Below, one piece after another: positions 57,342 to 64,000 of a stretch of DNA of 64,000 nucleotides. The stretch's first letter is position 1. Every line of letters begins with the position of its first letter. The notes beneath the pieces are model-generated. The model searched no databases. It was not told the DNA's origin and was given only the letters and a program-made list of their open reading frames with translations. Made by a program: the position numbers and the translations under genes. Origin of the DNA: Talinum fruticosum (taxonomy: Eukaryota > Streptophyta > Magnoliopsida > Caryophyllales > Talinaceae); NCBI GenBank assembly GCA_021018815.1, contig JAITYX010000016.1:7455001-7519000 (forward strand), given 5' to 3'.

Positions 57342-60247
57342 CTAAACCTTGTGATACTTGTATTTCTGGCCGAGATTAAATCTGGTAATATTATCATTAA
57401 ATCCATTTAGTACTAGAGTCCTCACGGCCTCAACTCCTTGTTCCAGAGCAGCATCAATCTGTGCAGGTAAACAGGGAACTTGAGTCAAAATCTGTAAACA
57501 GTAACAAAATTCAGTCGCAATTTTGATGGCTCTGAAGAAAGTTCGAAGCTGAATATTTCATAGTGTTTATGTGACTAGCGCTACATGTAGCATTTCCACA
57601 GTACCAACAAGCATTTAAGGGCAATGTAACTATTTTTGCACAAGTAATCTGATAGATATTGTACCTGCTTTCTTTCTGTAGGACTAAACTTTTGCAAAAG
57701 AAAAGCTTTGATATCCATTGTTCCAGGTGGGTTGCCAATGCCTGTCATCATGAACGATATATATAATTTACTTCTCATCAAAGGTCTTAGACTAGACTAC
57801 GAGTTTTTAAGCAGGGGAAAGAAAAACAATGTTGCTCTAAACTAACCAATGCATAGCCGTGGGAACTCCTTTCGTCCATCCAAATGTCCCATTACACTCT
57901 TCACTCTGAAATAATCTCACACCAGGAGAAAAGTTAGGAGTAAGGAAGACTTACATTAATATAAGCCCCCAGTGAACTGCCTGGCCCCCCTTCAATGATG
58001 TGCAGTTATTGTCTTCACACAACTTACCCATTGTGGTGCCCATGTCCTCCTTTTGGCTGAAGCCTTAAGACGCCATTGGGCAAGCTCATCTCATCATAGA
58101 CCTACTAACAATTCAAAATACAATTGACTGCAAAATTAGAGGAACAGCATATGATCAAAACAGACATCTATTTCAACTCCTTGGGTTCATAATTAATGTA
58201 AAATGCATACCAACAAGATGTGGCGCAATGGTACTTTGTAATATGCCGCCAGTGGCCCAACCTTGATGTTAGCACACGAGTAATGGGTTAGGAATGGATG
58301 ATAAGAAAGGTGGAAGAAACATTGCAGAAGACAAGTTACAGGTGTTGCTGGTGCCATCTAGGCTACAGCTAGCAAGCAAAATAGATTAGACAAGACTAAA
58401 GACACGGTTCATAACCATGATTCCCACTGTCCTTGTATTGCTTTCTTAAGCAGTGAAAAGTTACTGTCCAGACCTTAGCATCAATTTTCGAATCTTTAAT
58501 AAACTAAATAGCTCGCTGTAACAACCATCAATGGGTTGGCTAGTAGGATTTGCCACCTTCCATACAAGAGATTGGGTCTATGAACTCCACTGGCCAGAGG
58601 CATGGGAAAGTCACCTCCCCTCCCTTCCCTCGCCTGCCCTAAATAGGGTGTCTTCATGAGAGATGGGGCCCATTGTTGGGCTACGCCCCCTCCCCAAAAA
58701 AAATAAAAAAATAAAAAAAGCCTGCACTTGACCAAAGACACAGTTCATAACTTCCGTTGTTCCAGTGCTGCAACATTTTCACTCACAATTTTCTTTTTCT
58801 TTTTTTTTTTGAGGATACACAATTTTCTACCTCTAACAGTATTAGGAAGTGCTAACCTATCATCTAAAGACGATATTTTAAATCCAAATTCTGCCAGAGT
58901 TTTCTTTCAACTGCCAGAATTGTTCAGGCCTTTCCATCATCCAACTATGATCTTATGTCCTTATGCTGAGGCGGAAAACAAATAGGCAAACAAAATGGTC
59001 TATGCGTGTGACAACTAGCTGTTCAAACTTCAATTGATATCTAGGAGAAGATCTAAGAGCATACTGATTCTCCACTGAAATTCATATATGCTTGTGGTTT
59101 TGCCAGCAGGACAGGAACTTCCCGATTGCACCTGTACAATCACACCATAGGATCAGAACTTAAGGATTGTGATAATCCTTTGAAAGAGTCATCACACTCC
59201 TGGAAAATGAAATAGACATTTAAAACAAAGGCTAAGAAAACCCAAATACGCAAACCACCTATTCCTATCAAGGCTTTGGATTGAATGGTGTTCAGCAATA
59301 TGCCTTCCCCATGAGCAATCTTGTCAATCATCTCAAATCCCACCTGACCAGAAAACACAAAACCATGCCCATGATTAGTAAAACCCAAAACAAGGTGAAT
59401 GTAGGCATTGCTAGGTCTTGATCATAATTGACTAGACTTGTAGGCTTAAGAAACAATCATCTTCCACTCATCTCAAATCACATTCAACATGGGGTATTTC
59501 AGACCAGAACTTATTTTTTTTTTTTTTTCCCTGTACAAATGAACCACAAAGGCACAGTATAGGCAGGATTCAAACTAGGTCCTTGGCAGCAACTTCCAAG
59601 GACTTTACCAATTGTGCTAGTTAGCACCCACAAACCAGAACTTAGTTAACCGGTAACTAATTTGACCAATTCGTGTTAAATAGTCATATGACCAAAACAT
59701 TTTGAAGTGCAACCCTAGCATCTGAAAACTCTCAAAGGTAAATCAGTAAGAAAGAAGGAAAAATACAGCGAAAAACAAACCATGGAGGCTACAAGGACAG
59801 TTGGGTTACAATGCATATTGACATATAATCTCACAAGAAAGAAATCCCAGATGGACATTCCCAAAATTCATTAGCTAATTTTCCAGGAAGCCCATTTCTG
59901 GGTTCTACACGTAGAAAATTAAAATTCACATAACTGAAATTCCAGGGGAAAAAGAGGCAAAACTCACACAAGATTAAGGGAGAAGGTAAAGGACATAGAG
60001 AAAGAAGAAAGATTACATTGTGCCTAGTTCCCTGATACTTATTTCCAGGGTTCCCAAGTCCAACAATAAGCCAAGGAGTGTACTCCAATTTTGCTCCGTT
60101 CGGGTCGGGTGATGAAGAAGAAGAAGAAGCAGCAGCGAAAATCCGCAAGCTAGTCGGAGCACACTGCCTTGGGAGGAAATGGTTTGTTTTGGGATATGAT
60201 GTGAAGGTATGTGGAACGGAGATTGCACTCAACATCGAGGTGCACAA
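57342..60247 (-). CDS. PTH: Chloroplast peptidyl-tRNA hydrolase (one frame break)
   Basis: Releases tRNA from stalled peptidyl-tRNA. Eight exons: 60247-60017, 59343-59259, 59131-59065, 58261-58211, 58101-58028, 57905-57847, 57741-57665 and 57458-57342, about 253 residues. The first 55 residues are serine-rich and basic, suiting a plastid transit peptide. Family marks: GLGNPGNKYQGTRHNVG (catalytic His), AKPQAYMNFSGES, LPNGVLRLQPKGGHGHHNG and GIGNPPGTMDIKAFLLQKFS. Exon 3 is one base short: the C3 run at 59121-59123 (GGG in the mRNA) must be four long for IGEVPVLLAKPQ; the exon lengths then sum to whole codons. A SINE sits in intron 1 and another SINE-like stretch in intron 3. The adjacent gene is the plastidic glucose transporter, the same pairing I remember for At5g16140-At5g16150. 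Confidence 0.92.
58514..58719 (+). mobile_element. SINE-like element in PTH intron 3
   Basis: The plus strand shows an A-box-like GGTTGGCTAGTAGG, a B-box-like GGGTCTATGAACTCC and an A-rich tail (AAAAAAAATAAAAAAATAAA), the layout of a tRNA-derived SINE. No convincing flanking duplication immediately adjoins it. Confidence 0.45.
59514..59633 (-). mobile_element. SINE with perfect 11-bp target duplication
   Basis: A 120-bp minus-strand element has an A-box-like TAGCACAATTGGTAAAG, a B-box-like AGTTTGAATCC and a 15-base poly(A) tail (T15 on the plus strand). Identical ACCAGAACTTA repeats flank it at 59503-59513 and 59634-59644. This is a clear retroposed SINE inside PTH intron 1, in the same orientation as the gene. 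Confidence 0.9.

Positions 60248-60250
<3 letters not shown>

Positions 60251-60287
<37 letters not shown>
60251..60287. repeat. (GA)18 microsatellite next to the PTH start
   Basis: A perfect GA run on the plus strand lies three bases from the PTH start codon, so the transcript has a CU tract just before AUG. Confidence 0.95.
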
Positions 60288-60289
<2 letters not shown>

Positions 60290-61640
60290 GGATTAACCGA
60301 GGGGTTGAGACTTGAGTTGATAGAGATAACGGCTGAGTTGAGTCTTGTTAAAATCCACTCCAAGCTTATTCTTAAATGCCCGCTCCCTCCCCAATATTAA
60401 GATTTATTACCCACTCCGAGTTATTATAACGAGAGTCGCTTTGTTTTTTATTTTATTGACTATGTAATCGCTTTTAATAAAAAAATTTTAATAAATTTAT
60501 TATTTAAATTTGTGTTAGAAATAAAGTCACTATTATCTCAACTAATAAAGTTAAAACGAGAGCACATTAAATAGAATGACTTATAATTACATTTCAATTG
60601 ATGTATAAGGTAATTTTTAGAAATTAATTAGTAAATAGTTATGTTAATACTATGATCAAGTTTTAACTCAATTAACATTTCAAACAATCTAAAATAATTA
60701 TACTTAATATCCTTTAATGCTAGCAATGTAGGTCATTTCTCACTACCACACCCTATGACCCTAACAAATGATTTGTTCGCTTCAAGTATTAGTAGGATTA
60801 ATTTTAGATCATACTATATTTTGGTTGATAACACTTGTCATTCAAATTGGGTGAATGATCCTAACAAATGTCACTACCACACCCTATGATCCTAACAAAT
60901 GACTTAGTTCACTTCAAATACTAGTAGGATTAACTTTAAATCATACTATATTTTTGGTCGATAACACTTGTCAATTAAATTGGATGAATTTTTATTCGAG
61001 CAAACATTGGTCTAATTGAAACTTGATAACTTGTAAAAAGAAACAACTTTGTAGAAAATTTTAAGTTGAGTTAAGTTCAATCCATATTAATATCAAATTT
61101 GTTTTGGTAGTTGAATCGAATATACATATTAGCCGTTTGGTTTGAATCTTGGGCCATTTTAATTTAAAGTCTTTGATTATGCATAAAAATAAATGATAAT
61201 TTTTAAAAAAATTAAAATAGAAAATCACAAATGAGTAATTACATAGATTTAGTACCAATAATTGATATTAGTCATTGACATTCTTCGACCCCCAAAACAA
61301 AGAAAAAGGATGAAATTTTCGTGTGGCAATTTCAGTAGCTTTCCTGTGATGAAAACATGCACATTTCCAACACACAAAGATGGATGGAGATCCATAAGAT
61401 TTCCGATTCTTAAGACTCTCTCTCACCAATCACTGGTCATCGCAAATCCTTACTGCCCGCTGAGAAATCAGAACACCCTGAAAAAATGGGGAAAATTCAC
61501 TCCTTTCAAGTTTAAACTCTCTCGTTACGAGCATTCTTCCTCTTTCCTCTCGTAATTGCTTCGGCAGTGGACCCGCCAACGGTAAGAGGTGTTTCACCCT
61601 CGTTATTAAAAGCCGTTTTTACTGCGATCGATCAAACGAA
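60290..61640. other. Shared upstream region of PTH and the glucose transporter
   Basis: The two genes are divergently transcribed from this 1.4 kb. It is AT-rich, with a tandem duplication at 60740-60993 and no coding region recognised. Bases 61560-61640 likely hold the transporter promoter. Confidence 0.5.
60740..60993. repeat. Tandem duplication, about 130-bp unit
   Basis: Two adjacent copies start CACTACCACACCCTATGA (60741 and 60872) and run through a TAGTAGGATTAA block and TGATAACACTTGTCA-like sequence. The copies differ at a modest number of positions. Confidence 0.85.
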
Positions 61641-61916
61641 CCCAGATAGCGACACTCGAAGAGAGTGGTGGGAGAAAGCAGGGGCATTCAAACCATTGGC
61701 GATTGATTTAGGCCACTTTAAAATTTGGTAATTTCGGGTCTATTATTAGAATTTAAGGTGTAATAAGTTGGATAATTTTTCGCTTTTCTTTTCCAGTAAT
61801 TTCTTTTCAGTGTTTGGTAATAAGTTAATGTAACTTAGTACTATTAATTACTATTTAATTTAATGCCCTTTTTGACGTTTTGCTTTGGTCACTGGATCTA
61901 TTTGCAGTTTTTAACT

Positions 61917-63672
61917 ATGCTAGTGCCAAGTCATGTGGTCAAAGGAAACTTGGGTTTTCAAGTTCAATCCCGGAGAGGGGATGGGATTGGGGTTGGTGGG
62001 CTGAGGAATTCAAGTTCACTTCTTGTCAATAACCTGAGATTTGTGAAGAAGAATCACAAGAGTAGTTGTTGCAAATTGAGTTCTGGGTCGTTTACTATGG
62101 GAGCTGGGCTTGGGAGAATGGGAGTTGATCATGTAGTGAAATCCTCAGCCAAGCACAGATCAGTCAAGGCTCAAGCTGCTTCTGGTTTGTCTCCACAGAA
62201 ATGTGTTTATGCTTCAATACATACTTTCTTATCTGATGCAAATCTAATTTATATTGCTTGTTTCCCCCGAAAAATGTCTCGAGTATGCGATATTATATTA
62301 CCCATACAAGGATAATTTTTTCTTTTTTGTTGAAACCAAATGCAAAAGGGATGCCTCAGCTTAATGTTTGAATCAAGCTGTTTAGTGGATTGATACTTGG
62401 ACATTATCTGATTACTCTGCAGTTAGCATGAAGAGCAATAGGCACACTTTGCTGACTTCATATTACCTGGCTTGTGCTGGTTTGGATTAGGGTGATGACA
62501 TATATTATTTGGATACTTCAAATTAGCAAAATTAGACATCAAGTATCTGATAAACTACTAGGGTTTAAACTTTGAAAAGGTAATTGTTGTTCCTCGATGC
62601 CCGAGTTCATGTCAAGTGGTGAATGAACATTATCAGCTATCAGGAGGTTTACTGCAGTAAACTTAGTCTACAGTTAAGCGGCATATTAGCTACAGTTGAA
62701 ACTTCAAGATAGGAGTAGGAGGGTTGGGGGCAAATGTGAACATTGTGGGTTGATATGGCAGTAACCTCGGGGTAAAGTAGAAGAAATTATATCTGACTGT
62801 AGGGATAGGGAACTGTCTGCTGGTCTCTTTGTGTTGAATTTTGAGCGTAGTGTCATCTATCTAATGAGCTGGGCACTGATCTCATAACAGAGCCGACACA
62901 TTTGTCACTCTCCGTTAATGAAGAAAATTAGTTCATTTTAAAGAGTTTGGCTGTGGGGATTATATTGTGTTCTTCATAGTTACTTTCATAATCATGATAG
63001 TATCATGTTAATTTCTTTTATTTCCGAAATCAAATCTAAACCAACTATATTGATTTGGTTCAATTTGTCTTATTGTTGTCTGGCTTTCCAGATCCTAAGG
63101 ATCTAAGCCTGATCAGGGACAGAGTTGGCAAGTAATACAATGTAATAATTTACAGTCTGGAACGTGGTCTTTCAAATATTGTACGTGATTCACTAGTACA
63201 TTGTTTAAAGAATTACTAATGGACCGGATATGGAAACACCCCCTCCCCGGGGTCATTTGCTGCATTGTACAACTCAATATATTTCGTATTAGTTAGATCC
63301 CAGTTCAGTGGGATCAGACTTGCTTGTTTTTGTTGGTTTGTGCCGCTGGTTGTAGTTTAGTGTACTTGTACCAATGTATTTGTATTGATTTGTTGATACA
63401 ACCAATCTTCTACCAATTTCTTGCAGAGTGGAAGCCATAGCTTGTGTAGTCTGCTATGGATTTCTGTGAAAACTCTACCTTTTCTATTGATTCTGTTCTC
63501 ATAAGTGACCTTGTAAATTCATTCCAGGAGATCTTGAAGATGCAGCTCCTCTCAAATCTCAAGGAAGATCTGATGCTATGCCTTTCAAGCATCAAGGAAA
63601 ATCTTCTGCATCAGTTTTCCCATATGTTGGTGTTGCTTGTTTAGGAGCTATTTTGTTTGGGTATCACCTTGG
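61917..63672 (+). CDS. pGlcT: Plastidic glucose transporter, 5' part (gene continues beyond the window)
   Basis: Exports glucose from starch breakdown across the plastid inner envelope (major facilitator superfamily). Two coding exons are visible: 61917-62184 and 63528-63672. A probable non-coding exon ends at 61727, followed by an intron to 61907. The start ATG at 61917 opens a serine- and arginine-rich transit peptide (MLVPSHVVKGNLGFQVQSRR) with MGVDHVVKSSAKHRSVKAQA at its end. Exon 3 continues DLEDAAPLKSQGR and then VFPYVGVACLGAILFGYHLG, the first membrane helix of pGlcT. The exon ends CTTGG/GTATG, and the remaining 328 bases are intron. No frame break in this part. The remaining exons lie to the right of the window. 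Confidence 0.88.
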
Positions 63673-64000
63673 GTATGTTGGTTACCTTGAAGCCTGTCCA
63701 TTAGTCTCCTTCGAATAGGTCTTGGTTCAATTTGTGAGCAAGGCTACTACTTTACTATTTGTCGGAAATTTCCTTGTGTGCTGGGTATCCAGGTGTTATA
63801 TTGCTTTTCTTTGCTTGATTTATTGATTCTTATTGTATTAATTCCTTTCTTTTCCCTATTGTCATCATCTCATTGTTTGTACAATTCGCGACTTATAGTG
63901 ACTTGGGATGCTGTGACAATTGATGTTGGTGAAAACTAGGATTGTGTTGATTGGGTTTTCTTTCCATTGAGGAACGGGTTACTGTGCAGAAGGCACATAA
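63673..64000 (+). other. Intron of the glucose transporter gene at the window edge
   Basis: Sequence after the GT donor at 63673; no acceptor followed by recognisable transporter exon was found before the window ends. Confidence 0.7.

Noticed and set aside
61863..62315. Longer reading of the transporter start from the ATG at 61863
   Set aside because: The extra 18 codons lie upstream of a TTTGCAG acceptor and look intronic; the ATG at 61917 opens a typical transit peptide.
1..64000. CRISPR arrays, operons, bacterial promoters or phage genes
   Set aside because: Spliced plant genes throughout; no regularly spaced direct repeats and no prokaryotic gene organisation.
1..64000. Conventional tRNA, rRNA or known microRNA genes
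   Set aside because: The only tRNA-like boxes belong to SINE-type elements; no complete cloverleaf, rRNA segment or familiar mature microRNA sequence was recognised.

Overview
This is a 64 kb piece of nuclear DNA from a flowering plant, almost certainly a eudicot. The evidence is multi-exon genes with GT-AG introns, AT-rich intergenic DNA full of microsatellites and small transposon remnants, plastid-targeted proteins (peptidyl-tRNA hydrolase, plastidic glucose transporter), and plant-only families (BIR2-type receptor pseudokinase, MAKR/BKI1-like protein, defensin-like peptides). Genus and species cannot be read from the sequence. All family names rest on recognising encoded proteins by eye; no search was run.

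Layout. (1) 0-12 kb: a possible leftward promoter at the left edge, a small plant-conserved gene of unknown function (4.1-5.1 kb, minus), then transposon-rich DNA holding a hAT-like MITE, a decayed LINE RNase H fragment and a long (AT)n tract. (2) 11.7-20.8 kb: a monoacylglycerol-lipase-like alpha/beta hydrolase and ribosomal protein eS7, both plus strand, the latter behind a site II promoter. (3) 20.8-27.1 kb: a cysteine-rich peptide cluster with one intact secreted peptide gene, its decayed tandem copy, a broken defensin-like candidate and a stray 3' copy of eS7. (4) 28.0-32.8 kb: phosphomannose isomerase (minus). (5) 36.9-40.4 kb: M50B-like membrane protease (minus, nine exons). (6) 40.5-46.5 kb: non-coding DNA with a hAT element carrying a perfect 8-bp target duplication and other MITEs. 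(7) 46.5-47.3 kb: MAKR/BKI1-like single-exon gene (plus). (8) 51.1-54.0 kb: BIR2-like LRR receptor pseudokinase and a defensin-like peptide (minus). (9) 55.6-64 kb: an unknown small gene with a KSVRF motif, chloroplast peptidyl-tRNA hydrolase (minus; introns carry SINEs) and the start of the plastidic glucose transporter (plus, leaving the window).

The most important observation is technical. Six otherwise well-conserved genes carry seven apparent frame breaks, every one a single missing base. Six break points coincide with a short homopolymer and the seventh is only loosely placed. The genes are the 4 kb unknown gene, the hydrolase (twice in one exon), phosphomannose isomerase, the BIR2-like gene, peptidyl-tRNA hydrolase and the defensin-like gene. 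That bias points to indel errors of a long-read assembly rather than to six dying genes. The other genes (eS7, M50B, MAKR-like, the 25 kb peptide, the visible part of the transporter) read cleanly.

The gene order is also informative. From memory, Arabidopsis keeps these families in three separate small blocks (around At5g16110-At5g16150, At3g02555-At3g02570 and At1g67050-At1g67070). Here members of all three are interleaved in one 60 kb interval, as expected of a pre-fractionation ancestral order. The genes are not an operon or a single pathway; they are housekeeping, signalling and defence loci that share a neighbourhood.
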